DNA from: an uncultured Sulfitobacter sp.
GTDB taxonomy: Bacteria; Pseudomonadota; Alphaproteobacteria; Rhodobacterales; Rhodobacteraceae
DNA: 64,000 nucleotides
Assembly (NCBI GenBank): GCA_905182645.1
Contig: CAJJCJ010000004.1
Location: 248,001 to 312,000 of the forward strand
Direction of reading: 5' to 3'
Shown here piece by piece: positions 17,995-26,955 of this stretch. The position numbers were made by a program, and so were the translations under genes. Within the stretch, counting starts at the first letter, position 1. Each line of letters begins with the position of its first letter. The notes beneath the pieces are model-generated. The model saw only the letters and a list, made by a program, of their open reading frames with translations, had not been told where the DNA came from and ran no database searches.

Positions 17995-19038
17995 CTACAG
18001 GCTTCGACCTGGCTTAAAATCATCCGGTATTGTGTCGCGATCATCCAAGATCAAATCAGCCATGACCTCGCCTGCCTTCGGGGCCATTCCAAATCCAATT
18101 TTAAACCCGCCATTGGCCACATAGGCATCCTTGATAAACGGATGAACACCCAACATCGGGGCGCGTGACCTGCTGCGCGGACGCAATCCTGCCCAGCGCT
18201 CAATGATCGGCGCATCAGCCAAAACCGGCACGGCACGGCGGACGCGCGCGATAATATCTTCCAGCTGCGCGTCCGTACCGAAGGGGTCGTCAAATTCACG
18301 TTCAGTCGTGCCACCAACAGCGACCGTGCCGTCGTTGTGCGGAATGATATGCAGCGTATCGGCATATAGCTGCGGCAACCCGCGCGCATCAAAATCCAAC
18401 AACGCTCCCTGCCCTTTGATGCCACTCCCGATCAAGCGGTGGTGCTGCGTAGTCATATCGTCCAATCCGGCCCAACCCGTTGCCCAAACAACCTTGCCTT
18501 GCGGCGCACCTTCAAGATCGATCCGACCACCAAGGGCCGTCACCGCTGCCGCCAAAGCCAGCGTCGCTTGGCGCGGATGTATCAAGGCCGACAACGTATC
18601 AAACACGACCTGCCCACTTGGGACTTGGCGGGGCCCATTCGACGGTTGGCTACAGGGATCACATCCCAAGTCGCCTGCCCCTGCCAAAGCGACGTTCGCG
18701 CCGCTGCGCACGGGCTTTGGGCCAGATCAACTGCCGCCGCATCGGCAAGCGGTTGAAGTCCGACCATTGCGGGCATACCCCGCCGGCATCCCAGATCGGG
18801 CACCAACCTGTTCCCAAAACGCACCCTGCATCAGCAAACTGTCCAACTGAAACGCTTTTTTCGGGTTCCATTGTTCAGGCACATGCGGGGCCAGCGCGCC
18901 AATGATCCCGCCACTGGCACCCGTGCCCACACCCGCCGGATCAATCACTTGAACCTTTGCGCCGCGCAGCAAACACGCATAAGCCACCGACAGACCAAAA
19001 ACACCCGCACCCATCACTGTCACATCAACCGTTGCCAT
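17995..19038 (-). pseudogene. FAD-dependent oxidoreductase, MnmC C-terminal type, frameshifted
   Basis: The N-terminal part starts at ATG 19038 with the FAD motif GAGVFGLSVAY (10-20) and runs to GYARNGR, then hits a TGA at 18727-18729. Homologous sequence continues in another frame (LQPLADAAAVDLAQ, LWQGQATWDVIPVA) and returns to the original frame at GQVVFDTLSALIHPRQ, ending normally at 17995. One extra base near 18759 and one missing base in the G/C run near 18630-18640 would explain this. MnmC(o) oxidises cmnm5U to nm5U at the tRNA wobble position; its partner MnmD is encoded divergently next door. It may be a decayed gene or two sequencing errors. Confidence 0.8.
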
Positions 19039-19086
19039 ATCCGGCCTTTCCGCCCTATTGATTGGGCCTGCATAAGGCATCGCGCA

Positions 19087-19779
19087 ATGATCAACCAGAC
19101 GGCTTCCCTTACTTGGCAAACCACCAGCGCAGGCCGCGTGCCTGTGTCCGACCAATTCGACGACCCGTATTATTCGCTCAAAGACGGGTTGGCCGAAACG
19201 CAATATGTATTCCTTGCAGGGAACGATCTGCCGGGCCGGTTTGGCGGCGACTTTCACATTGGGGAACTGGGTTTCGGGACTGGCCTGAACTTTTTGGTGA
19301 CATGGGATGCATGGATCAGAGCAGGGGCCAAAGGGCAGCTGCGGTTCACATCGTTCGAGGCCTATCCAATGGCAATATCCGACATGCAAGCAGCGCTGAT
19401 CGCATTCCCACAACTGGCACATCTGGCCGGAATTTTTTTGAAAAAATGGGCCCCAGATGCGGGTGCAATCGCTTTGGCAGATGGCGTAACCCTCAACGTT
19501 ATCATCGGAGATGCACGCCAGACCTTACCCGCATGGAACGGGGCAGCAGACGCATGGTATCTCGACGGATTTTCACCAGATAAGAACCCTGAACTTTGGG
19601 AACCTGCCCTACTGATACAGGTCGCAAAACATACGGCAATTGGCGGAACAGCCGCCACTTATTCAGCTGCAGGACACGTGCGCAGATCACTCAAGGCAGC
19701 AGGCTTTGACGTAAAGCGCATCCCCGGTTTCGGAAGCAAATGGCATATGGCCGTGGCGAGGTTACCGGATGCAAAATAA
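19087..19779 (+). CDS. mnmD: tRNA (5-methylaminomethyl-2-thiouridylate) methyltransferase MnmD
   Basis: A 230-residue SAM-dependent methyltransferase. The SAM-binding GELGFGTGLNFL lies at 59-70, and the conserved YLDGFSPDKNPELW follows a DAW motif. MnmD performs the last methylation of mnm5(s2)U in tRNA. In E. coli it is fused to the oxidoreductase as MnmC; here the two domains are separate and divergent. I use ATG 19087, where homology begins; a longer upstream frame runs antisense over the oxidoreductase gene. Its 3' end overlaps the DMT transporter start by 11 bp. Confidence 0.92.
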   Translation: MINQTASLTWQTTSAGRVPVSDQFDDPYYSLKDGLAETQYVFLAGNDLPGRFGGDFHIGELGFGTGLNFLVTWDAWIRAGAKGQLRFTSFEAYPMAISDMQAALIAFPQLAHLAGIFLKKWAPDAGAIALADGVTLNVIIGDARQTLPAWNGAADAWYLDGFSPDKNPELWEPALLIQVAKHTAIGGTAATYSAAGHVRRSLKAAGFDVKRIPGFGSKWHMAVARLPDAK

Positions 19780-20644
19780 CATCCGGCTCGGCATCTGGCT
19801 TATGTGTGCCACATCATTTGTGTTCGCGGTGCAAGACGGGATCTCGCGGCATCTGGCGGCTGAATACAACGTGCTGATGATCGTGATGATCAGGTATTGG
19901 TTCTTTGCGGCCTTTGTGATCGCAATCGCAATCCGGACCCAAGGGTCGATCCGCGTCGCAGCAGCGACCAGCCAACCGTTCCTGCAAATCACACGCGGGC
20001 TATTGCTGGCGGCAGAAATTTGCGTGATGGTCTTTGCGTTTGTAAAACTTGGGCTAATCGAAAGCCACGCGATCTTTGCAAGCTATCCGCTATTGGTGGC
20101 GGCATTATCAGGGCCGATCTTGGGCGAAACCGTCGGCTGGCGACGCTGGACCGCCATCGCAATCGGCTTTGTAGGCGTGCTTGTGATTTTGCAACCGGGC
20201 GTCGGAGTATTTTCACCCTACGCAGTTATCCCCCTGACATCGGCAATTTTATTTGCGATCTACGGCCTGCTCACCCGCTATGCAGCGCGGCGCGACAAGG
20301 CGGCGACTTCGTTCTTCTGGACCGGTGTCGTCGGAGCAATCGGCATGACATGCGTCGGCGTTTGGTTCTGGGAACCAATGATCGGACCCGACTGGATCTG
20401 GATGGGCGCGCTGTGCATCACAGGGGTGACAGGGCATTTCTTGTTGATCAAAACCTACGAGGTCGCCGAGGCATCCGCCGTGCAGCCATTCGCTTATCTG
20501 CAACTGGTATTCGCCACATCCATCGGGATCACCGTCTTTGGCGAAAAGCTGGAATCCAACGTCGCGATTGGAGCTTGCATCGTCGTGGCCGCAGGGCTGT
20601 TCACGCTACTGCGCGCGCGCCGCGTCAACCGCCCGGACGGCTGA
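19769..20644 (+). CDS. DMT superfamily (EamA) transporter
   Basis: A 291-residue membrane protein with about ten hydrophobic helices in two EamA halves, e.g. IWLMCATSFVFAVQDGISRH at the start and SAVQPFAYLQLVFATSIGI in the second half. The conserved E in the helix ending GLIESHAIFASYPL is typical. Such proteins export amino acids, purines or other metabolites; the substrate is unknown. The start lies inside the mnmD 3' end, suggesting co-transcription. Its 3' end overlaps the convergent lytic transglycosylase gene by 20 bp. Confidence 0.9.
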   Translation: MQNNIRLGIWLMCATSFVFAVQDGISRHLAAEYNVLMIVMIRYWFFAAFVIAIAIRTQGSIRVAAATSQPFLQITRGLLLAAEICVMVFAFVKLGLIESHAIFASYPLLVAALSGPILGETVGWRRWTAIAIGFVGVLVILQPGVGVFSPYAVIPLTSAILFAIYGLLTRYAARRDKAATSFFWTGVVGAIGMTCVGVWFWEPMIGPDWIWMGALCITGVTGHFLLIKTYEVAEASAVQPFAYLQLVFATSIGITVFGEKLESNVAIGACIVVAAGLFTLLRARRVNRPDG

Positions 20645-22685
20645 CGGGGCGGATACCTGACAGGGCCGCGGGCGACCGCGAGGCTGGCACCTCGGGGTCG
20701 GGCGCGGCAACGGGTGTTGCATCTAGCGTCGCAGGTCGCAGACGTGGCCGGATGTTCGGCTTCACCCCAATCAACAGATCAGTGAACCGGATCGGGTCGA
20801 CCTTGCCAGTCAAACGGGCCTCGTAGATCGGAATAGATTCCGTCACCCGCATCACGTAATTGCGGGTCTCGCGAAACGGGATGTGTTCGATCCAATCAAC
20901 GACATCGACCTCGCCCACACGCGGATCACCGCGCTCACTCATCCATATCTTCGGACGGCTCGGACCCGCGTTATATCCAGCGGCCATCATGACTGGCGAA
21001 TAGCCAAAGTCCTCTTCCAAAACCGACAGGTATTTCACCCCAAGCCGCGCGTTATATTCCCAATCATTTGTCAGACGTGCGCGCGAATACGGCTCTCCGA
21101 TGAAACCCGCGACTTCCTGCGCGGTCGCAGGCATCAGTTGCATCAACCCAAGCGCCCCAACAGGGCTACCTACACCCGCATTAAATTCGCTTTCACGCCG
21201 CGCAATAGACAGGGACAGCGCAGGTGGAACAGGCTGATCCATGTCAACCAAATCATGCAGCGGGAAATAAATCGACGGGACCAGCACCCCGCGCGCTACC
21301 GCCGTCTTTCCTAGTAAAACGGCATAATACGCCTCGTCTTTGCTGCGCAGCCACGCGCCTAGACGGGCCAAATCATCACGCGGCAACTGCTTGCCCAATT
21401 GCGCAAAGAACCGGACCGCATGCCCGCGCTCGCCTGCCTGCAAAAATGTCAGGGCCACAAGCGTAAGGTCATCCGACATAAACGGCGCGCCCTGCCAATC
21501 CGTTGGATCAGCCGCGCCCGCCAACGCAGCATCCATTGAGCGCCCCAACTTTTCCGCCGCCAGCAGCCCGTAAAATCCGGTCTGATGCTGCGCTGCAATC
21601 TGGTAGGCGGTGACAGCCGCAGTTTGATCATCCAGCGCCGCGTGACTGCGGCCAATCCAATACTGCATGCGACCCACAGAAATCGGACTAGTAACTGCAG
21701 TACTTGCGGCGCGAAAATGGGTCAGAGCAAGCGTTGGATCATCCAAGTAAGTCAACGCAACATAGCCAGCCATCCATTCCAGATCAGCAAGCGCCGATCC
21801 GTCCGTTAAGAAATGCCGCGATGCAAGATCATAGGCGCTTTGCGCGCGGCCCTCGCGCATTTCCCAACGGGCCAACGACCTGCGCCACCCCGACCAGCGA
21901 AACGGCTCTCCTAATGCGGCAACACTGGTGGACCGGGCCTTAAGAATGACGATGGCAGCAGTGCGATCACCACGATCCGCCAACCAGTTATAGCGATCAT
22001 AATTCAGCCCAGCGCTGTTCTTCAACGCGGGCGGAACGGCATCAACGCGGGCAGAAATATCGCTCGCTTTGCTGATATAAGCGAGCCGAGCCAGCGCCAA
22101 GGCGGCCTGATCGTCGTCCAACAACGCAACCATTAGTGCAGCAGACGCCGTGCGCCAACGCCAAAGCAACGCATCGGTGCGGGCGGCGTGATGGGGGGCA
22201 AGCACGTCCGCATAGGCTTTAATCATAGCCGCGTGACCAGTTTCAGTCAGGGTCGACGTCAGCCAAACGTCAATCAACATCGCATGGGCGGCATCGGTAT
22301 CACCCATGGCAATCAGCGCCTCGGCCAACCGGACAGCACCTTCGCCTGTTTCGGGCATGCGACCTGCAAACCACGCGATCGTCGTGGCCGGCAATGTCTC
22401 GGCTGGCAAAATCTCTTCGCCCTTGGCAAACACGCGGTCCATGCCCGGCCAATCGACACGGCGGTGCGTGAACGCTAGGTAATCTGCAAACGTGGTTCCA
22501 CCTTCGCGCAAGCGCATCCAATTGATCACATCGCGGGTCAGGGTGTCATCAGGATCGACCATGCCGTAAGCCGCATCCCATCCGTCTTGCGAAATTGCAC
22601 GCACTGCGGCAATCGCATCGGCGCTTTGAGCGACGGCGATATTGGCGGGCCACGCCAACGCAAGACAAACAGCAAGAACACGCAT
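20625..22685 (-). CDS. Soluble lytic murein transglycosylase (Slt70-like)
   Basis: A 686-residue protein with an N-terminal signal peptide (about 1-19). A long alpha-helical superhelical domain rich in Ala and Leu is followed by a C-terminal SLT domain. The catalytic Glu is in SIARRESEFNAG (near residue 497), followed by GALGLMQLMPATA and MMAAGYNAGP. It degrades peptidoglycan in the periplasm. The Pro-rich tail after the SLT domain is probably disordered. Upstream lies a 148-bp divergent region shared with dapA. Confidence 0.93.
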   Translation of the reverse strand: MRVLAVCLALAWPANIAVAQSADAIAAVRAISQDGWDAAYGMVDPDDTLTRDVINWMRLREGGTTFADYLAFTHRRVDWPGMDRVFAKGEEILPAETLPATTIAWFAGRMPETGEGAVRLAEALIAMGDTDAAHAMLIDVWLTSTLTETGHAAMIKAYADVLAPHHAARTDALLWRWRTASAALMVALLDDDQAALALARLAYISKASDISARVDAVPPALKNSAGLNYDRYNWLADRGDRTAAIVILKARSTSVAALGEPFRWSGWRRSLARWEMREGRAQSAYDLASRHFLTDGSALADLEWMAGYVALTYLDDPTLALTHFRAASTAVTSPISVGRMQYWIGRSHAALDDQTAAVTAYQIAAQHQTGFYGLLAAEKLGRSMDAALAGAADPTDWQGAPFMSDDLTLVALTFLQAGERGHAVRFFAQLGKQLPRDDLARLGAWLRSKDEAYYAVLLGKTAVARGVLVPSIYFPLHDLVDMDQPVPPALSLSIARRESEFNAGVGSPVGALGLMQLMPATAQEVAGFIGEPYSRARLTNDWEYNARLGVKYLSVLEEDFGYSPVMMAAGYNAGPSRPKIWMSERGDPRVGEVDVVDWIEHIPFRETRNYVMRVTESIPIYEARLTGKVDPIRFTDLLIGVKPNIRPRLRPATLDATPVAAPDPEVPASRSPAALSGIRPVSRPGG

Positions 22686-22833
22686 CAGATCATCCTAAAA
22701 CAACAAGGTAACCCGCATCCTAAAGCGCAAACATCATTGGGCAACGTCAAATCTTGTTCATCGGCGGAAAGGCGTCTAGTGTCCGCGCGATTTCATTGGT
22801 CTGATTCAGACCACCACCAAAAGGATGCGCGTC

Positions 22834-23706
22834 ATGTTCAAAGGGTCTATGCCTGCACTTGTCACGCCGTTTAATAACGGCAAAGTGGACATTGATGCGC
22901 TGATAAAACTGGTGGACTGGCATGTCGATCAAGGCAGCCACGGTCTGGTGCCAGTTGGTACAACAGGCGAAAGTCCCACGCTGACCCACGCTGAACACGA
23001 TTTGGTTGTGCAAACTGTTGTGCAAGCTGCGGCGGGGCGTATCCCTGTGATTGCTGGGGCAGGATCGAACAACACAGTGGAAACCGTGCGCTTGGTCGAG
23101 GCCGCCAAAAAGGCTGGGGCTGACGCGGCTCTGGTCGTGACGCCGTATTACAACAAACCAACGCAAGCCGGCCTGAAAGCGCATTTCACCGCCGCGGCAA
23201 ATTGCGGCCTGCCGATCATCATCTACAACATTCCAGGTCGGTCGGTTGTGGACATGTCGCCTGAAACTATGGGCAAATTGGCCGCATTGCCGATGATCGT
23301 GGGCGTGAAAGACGCAACTGGCGACCTGTCGCGCGTGCCAAAGCAACGGATGCACTGTGGGAACGACTTTGTGCAACTGTCCGGCGAAGATGCGACTGCC
23401 CTTGGGTTCAATGCGCACGGCGGGGTTGGATGTATCTCAGTCACGGCCAACATCGCGGCCAAACTTTGCGCTGAATTCCAAGAAACCACGCTTGCGGGCG
23501 ACTATGCAACGGCGCTTTTACTGCTTGACCAGCTGATGCCACTGCACGAGGCGGTGTTCACCGAACCAGGTCTTGTCGGGGCGAAATACGGCATGTCATT
23601 GCTAGGGCTTTGCAGCGAAGAAGTCCGATCACCGCTGACGCCTTTGTCCGAAGAGACGAAGGTCGCGATCAAATCGGGCATGCAATTCGCGGGCCTGTTG
23701 AACTGA
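22834..23706 (+). CDS. dapA: 4-hydroxy-tetrahydrodipicolinate synthase
   Basis: A 290-residue class I aldolase. I start at ATG 22834, since the AAGGA ribosome site sits over the upstream ATG at 22825. GTTGE (42-46) binds the pyruvate carboxylate, the catalytic Tyr is in TPYYNKPTQ, and the Schiff-base Lys is in VGVKDATGD. It condenses pyruvate with aspartate semialdehyde, the first step of the DAP/lysine branch; lysA of the same pathway lies at 37-38 kb. Confidence 0.97.
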   Translation: MFKGSMPALVTPFNNGKVDIDALIKLVDWHVDQGSHGLVPVGTTGESPTLTHAEHDLVVQTVVQAAAGRIPVIAGAGSNNTVETVRLVEAAKKAGADAALVVTPYYNKPTQAGLKAHFTAAANCGLPIIIYNIPGRSVVDMSPETMGKLAALPMIVGVKDATGDLSRVPKQRMHCGNDFVQLSGEDATALGFNAHGGVGCISVTANIAAKLCAEFQETTLAGDYATALLLLDQLMPLHEAVFTEPGLVGAKYGMSLLGLCSEEVRSPLTPLSEETKVAIKSGMQFAGLLN

Positions 23707-23715
23707 GCCAACGAA

Positions 23716-23776
23716 GATGGGTTAAAACCCATCCTACGCCATGACGCACCCCAAGTAGGATGGGTTTTAACCCATC
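23716..23776. repeat. REP-like 22-bp perfect inverted repeat between convergent genes
   Basis: The left arm, 23716-23737, is the exact reverse complement of the right arm, 23755-23776, with a 17-base loop. Each arm is itself close to a palindrome (GATGGGTT-AA-AACCCATC). The right arm reaches into the TGA stop codon of the ycaQ-like gene. The element can fold into a long hairpin on either strand, so it could act as a bidirectional terminator for dapA and the opposing gene. Its form resembles dispersed REP-type palindromes. I see no second copy in this window. Confidence 0.8.
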
Positions 23777-24971
23777 ACCCTTTGCACCAACCATCAGCAT
23801 ACACGACATACGCGCAGCCCCCAAAACGGGCGGCGCGTCCTAGTTCGGCGTCCAACCGCGCGCGCCTGCCAGCGCCCATTTGCACGCCAGACTCCGGCCA
23901 AAACCCTGTGACGTTCAAGATACCAGCGGGCCTGTCCGCCTTCATATCTATCCGCCCGATCAAACGGCCACCTTCCATCACCGGAAACACGTAATACCCA
24001 TACTGACGTTTCGGCGCGGGCACGAAAATCTCGATCCGGTAATGAAACCCAAACAGCCGCTCCGTCCGCTTTCGGTCACGCAACGCAGGGTCAAACGGCG
24101 ACAAAATACGGACACGGGCCTGCGGCACAGGTGGCACTTGATCCATCAGAGCAGGGCGCGCGAGACTTGGGCGCAAACTGCCATCCGCGCCCTCCACATC
24201 AACCCAAACCGCGGTGCCATCCGCAATCGCGGCCATGCCCCATGCTTTCGCCTCCGCAGGCGTGACAATATCCCAAAACGCGGCCAGTTCACCCGTTGTG
24301 GCAAACCCTAGCTTGTCCAGCGCAGCCCCACAGGCCCAATGAACCGTATCAGCCTCAGACGCATAGGCATTGATTTGCTCAGCCGGAATAACCCGCTCCG
24401 TCAAATCATAGACCTTTTTGAATCCGTCACGGCGGGCGACAGACAACTGGCCAGACCGCCACAAATATTCCAACGCAGTCTTGGACGGATGCCAATCCCA
24501 CCAACCGCCTTTGCCGCGCACCTCGTCCAGACCAACATCACCGGACGTGCAGCAGCCATGATCAGACACCTGACGCAACACCTCATCTATCTTGGTCATT
24601 AAATCGCCACGGCGGGTGTCGCGCCAACGGGACGCAAGCAGCTTGGCATCGCGGGCGAACTTCAGCTTCCAATGCGGATATAAATTCATGTCGATTGCGG
24701 CGGCATCATGGGTCCAATGCTCAAACACATCGCGATCACGGGCCAGCGCATTCTGCAGGCCTGATGGGCGGTATTGCTGACGACGGGACCACAAAATCAA
24801 GTCATGTGCGCGGGCGAACGTGTTCACACTATCCAACTGAACAAAGCCAAGATCTGAAATAACCTCCGCCAAATCCGCGCCTTTGCCAGTACCACTTGGG
24901 GGGGCAGACAATCCATGGCGCTGCAGAAACACTGCGCGCGCGGCGGCATTGGGCAGAACGGGGACAGACAT
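23775..24971 (-). CDS. YcaQ-like winged-helix protein (HTH_42 family, possible crosslink DNA glycosylase)
   Basis: A 398-residue protein. I start at ATG 24971, which has GGAG upstream and begins [31 protein letters not shown] (about 42-64), [17 protein letters not shown] and the C-terminal [31 protein letters not shown] match the HTH_42/YcaQ family. E. coli YcaQ (AlkX) unhooks DNA interstrand crosslinks, with a catalytic QxD/QxQ motif; here the motif reads QLD. The assignment to DNA repair is from the family. Its stop codon lies in the right arm of the inverted repeat. Confidence 0.85.
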   Translation of the reverse strand: MSVPVLPNAAARAVFLQRHGLSAPPSGTGKGADLAEVISDLGFVQLDSVNTFARAHDLILWSRRQQYRPSGLQNALARDRDVFEHWTHDAAAIDMNLYPHWKLKFARDAKLLASRWRDTRRGDLMTKIDEVLRQVSDHGCCTSGDVGLDEVRGKGGWWDWHPSKTALEYLWRSGQLSVARRDGFKKVYDLTERVIPAEQINAYASEADTVHWACGAALDKLGFATTGELAAFWDIVTPAEAKAWGMAAIADGTAVWVDVEGADGSLRPSLARPALMDQVPPVPQARVRILSPFDPALRDRKRTERLFGFHYRIEIFVPAPKRQYGYYVFPVMEGGRLIGRIDMKADRPAGILNVTGFWPESGVQMGAGRRARLDAELGRAARFGGCAYVVYADGWCKG

Positions 24972-25045
24972 CAGTGGCTCCTTTATCGGTACAAGGGCGA
25001 TGCGGGCCACTTGTGCGCACCCATCCCTTGGCCTATCTGCAGATC

Positions 25046-25519
25046 ATGGCCAAGAAACCCGAAAATACAAACTACAAAGTGCTCGCTGAAAATCGCAGGG
25101 CCCGCTACGACTTTGCGATCGAAGAAGACCTTGAAGTCGGAATCATCCTGCTCGGGTCCGAAGTCAAATCCCTGCGGCTGGGCCAATCCAACATCGCCGA
25201 AAGCTATGCATCTGTTGATGACGGCGAACTTTGGCTGACAAATTCGTACATCGCGCCTTACGATAGGGCGATGTTTGGTCACGAAGAACGACGCAAACGC
25301 AAACTTTTGTGCAAGCAAAAACAGTTGGTACGGATGTGGAATGCAACCAAACGAGATGGCATGACGCTTGTGCCGTTGGTGATGTATTTCAACGACAAAG
25401 GGCTGGTTAAGCTCAAAATCGCGACCGCCAAAGGTAAGAAAAACCACGATAAACGCGCATCTGACGCGGCACGTGACTGGGGCCGCCAAAAGCAACGCTT
25501 GTTGCGCCACGGAGACTGA
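25046..25519 (+). CDS. smpB: SsrA-binding protein SmpB
   Basis: A 157-residue trans-translation factor. It begins [23 protein letters not shown]; the beta-barrel core carries [14 protein letters not shown] and the [13 protein letters not shown] basic stretch; the C-terminal basic tail is [18 protein letters not shown]. The tail enters the empty A site and mRNA channel with tmRNA on stalled ribosomes. Frames starting up to 150 bp earlier are open but overlap the divergent ycaQ-like gene and are not supported. No ssrA gene is visible nearby. Confidence 0.96.
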   Translation: MAKKPENTNYKVLAENRRARYDFAIEEDLEVGIILLGSEVKSLRLGQSNIAESYASVDDGELWLTNSYIAPYDRAMFGHEERRKRKLLCKQKQLVRMWNATKRDGMTLVPLVMYFNDKGLVKLKIATAKGKKNHDKRASDAARDWGRQKQRLLRHGD

Positions 25520-25659
25520 TCCCACCCCCACACACGGGGAAAAATTCAGCAAATCCACCCTATTACAACAGTATATGCACCTGTTAAGGTTTGGCACAAC
25601 AGCGGCTTGGGCCAAGCCCGTGGCATGAAATCTGGCCTGAAAATATAGGGATTGGGACT

Positions 25660-25965
25660 ATGGAAGCAATTATCGCACAACTCGTCGGTGGCGCAATCGG
25701 TGGCAACGGGGCAGGCAAACTGCTGTCGTCTGCATCAATGGGCAACCTTGGCAACACAATCGCTGGCGCCGTCGGCGGCCTTGCAGGCGGTACAGCGCTG
25801 GGCGGCCTTATGGGCGGCGCAGGCGCTATGGCAGCTGGGGCAACTGACGCGGTTGCGCCTAGCATGGACATCGGCGGAATTGTAGGTTCACTCGCTGGCG
25901 GCGGCGTTGGCGGCCTTGTTGTGACAGCCGTTGTTGGCATGATCAAAAACAAGTTCATGGGCTAA
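25660..25965 (+). CDS. Small glycine-zipper protein, hypothetical
   Basis: A 101-residue protein beginning MEAIIAQLVGGAIGGNGAGK. It is composed mostly of Gly, Ala and hydrophobic residues, with GAVGGLAGGTALGGLMGG and a second segment GSLAGGGVGGLVVTAVVGM, ending in a short basic tail KNKFMG. The GxxxG pattern suggests helices packing in a membrane. The start at 25660 is where the low-complexity sequence begins; an upstream start at 25591 has no such character. The 140 bp between smpB and this gene hold nothing I recognise. A strong terminator follows. Confidence 0.7.
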   Translation: MEAIIAQLVGGAIGGNGAGKLLSSASMGNLGNTIAGAVGGLAGGTALGGLMGGAGAMAAGATDAVAPSMDIGGIVGSLAGGGVGGLVVTAVVGMIKNKFMG

Positions 25966-25990
25966 TTTTTCGCCTAACTATTGATGATTG

Positions 25991-26018
25991 CGGGCGTCCC
26001 ATACGGGGCGCCCGTTTT
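25991..26018 (+). terminator. Intrinsic terminator after the glycine-zipper gene
   Basis: A ten-base-pair GC stem with one G-T wobble (CGGGCGTCCC, loop ATAC, GGGGCGCCCG) is followed directly by TTTT. It lies 25 bp downstream of the stop at 25965 and ends the upstream transcript. Confidence 0.8.
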
Positions 26019-26028
26019 CATGCGGGGT

Positions 26029-26064
26029 CCTTGTCAGCCACGCCCGCGCGCGGTACTGACAAGG
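26029..26064 (+). promoter_or_regulatory. Hairpin in the sseA leader
   Basis: CCTTGTCAG (26029-26037) and CTGACAAGG (26056-26064) form a perfect 9-bp stem around an 18-base GC-rich loop. It lies 25 bp upstream of the sseA ATG, after the preceding terminator. It has no T run, so it is not a terminator. It could be a leader structure or an operator dyad. It does not match any riboswitch consensus I know. Confidence 0.5.
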
Positions 26065-26088
26065 CGTTCAAACCTTTTGAGGCGCGCC

Positions 26089-26955
26089 ATGACAAACACT
26101 GCAACGGATGACCCAAAAACGCTGGTCAGCACGGCTTGGCTGGCAGCGCATCTCAAAGACCCCGATCTGCGGGTGATCGACGCGTCTTGGTACCTACCAG
26201 CAATGGAACGGGACGGCGCTGTGGAATACGCAGCGGGTCATATCCCCGGCGCACGGTTCTTTGACATCGACGATATTTCCGATCACCGATCTGAATTGCC
26301 GCACATGGCACCGCCTGTTGAAAAATTCATGTCGCGGATGCGTGCTATGGGTGTGGGCGATGGTCACCAAGTTGTGGTTTACGACGGGTCTGGCCTGTTT
26401 TCAGCGGCGCGCGTTTGGTGGTTGTTCCGGTTGATGGGCAAAACCGATGTGGCCGTGCTTGATGGGGGCCTGCCAAAATGGAAGGCCGAAGGGCACCCGA
26501 TGTCCGACATGCCCCCTGTGATCCGCGACCGGCACATGACCGTGACGCGGCAAAACCAAATGATCAAAGACGTGACCCAAGTCGCGCGCGCGGCAAAACT
26601 TGGGGATTATACCATTATCGACGCACGGCCTGCTGAGCGGTTTCGCGGCGAAGGCACCGAGCCGCGCGTTGGGCTACGCTCCGGTCACATCCCAAATTCG
26701 CAAAACGTATTCTACAAAAACCTGCTGAACGCAGATGGGACGATGAAAGATGCAACCGGCATCCAAAACGCCATGAAATCAGGAGGCGTTGATCTGACAA
26801 AACCCGTGATCACCACATGCGGGTCTGGCGTGACAGCATCTATCCTGTCGCTCGCGCTTGAACGGATCGGCAAAACCGATCACGCAGTATATGACGGTTC
26901 ATGGTCCGAATGGGGCATGTACGCCGACCTTCCAATCACCACTGGAGACGCATAA
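26089..26955 (+). CDS. sseA: 3-mercaptopyruvate sulfurtransferase
   Basis: A 288-residue two-domain rhodanese. The active-site loop CGSGVTA contains the catalytic C244 and is the form found in 3-mercaptopyruvate sulfurtransferases rather than thiosulfate rhodanese. The N-terminal domain has VIDASWYLPAMERD and AGHIPGARFFDID. It transfers sulfur from 3-mercaptopyruvate to thiols or cyanide. The start at 26089 follows the leader hairpin; its TAA overlaps the ATG of the aminotransferase (TAATG), implying coupling. Confidence 0.95.
   Translation: MTNTATDDPKTLVSTAWLAAHLKDPDLRVIDASWYLPAMERDGAVEYAAGHIPGARFFDIDDISDHRSELPHMAPPVEKFMSRMRAMGVGDGHQVVVYDGSGLFSAARVWWLFRLMGKTDVAVLDGGLPKWKAEGHPMSDMPPVIRDRHMTVTRQNQMIKDVTQVARAAKLGDYTIIDARPAERFRGEGTEPRVGLRSGHIPNSQNVFYKNLLNADGTMKDATGIQNAMKSGGVDLTKPVITTCGSGVTASILSLALERIGKTDHAVYDGSWSEWGMYADLPITTGDA

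Noticed and set aside
26015..26088. Known riboswitch (SAM, SAH or similar) in the sseA leader
   Set aside because: Apart from the hairpin the conserved loops of these classes are not visible.
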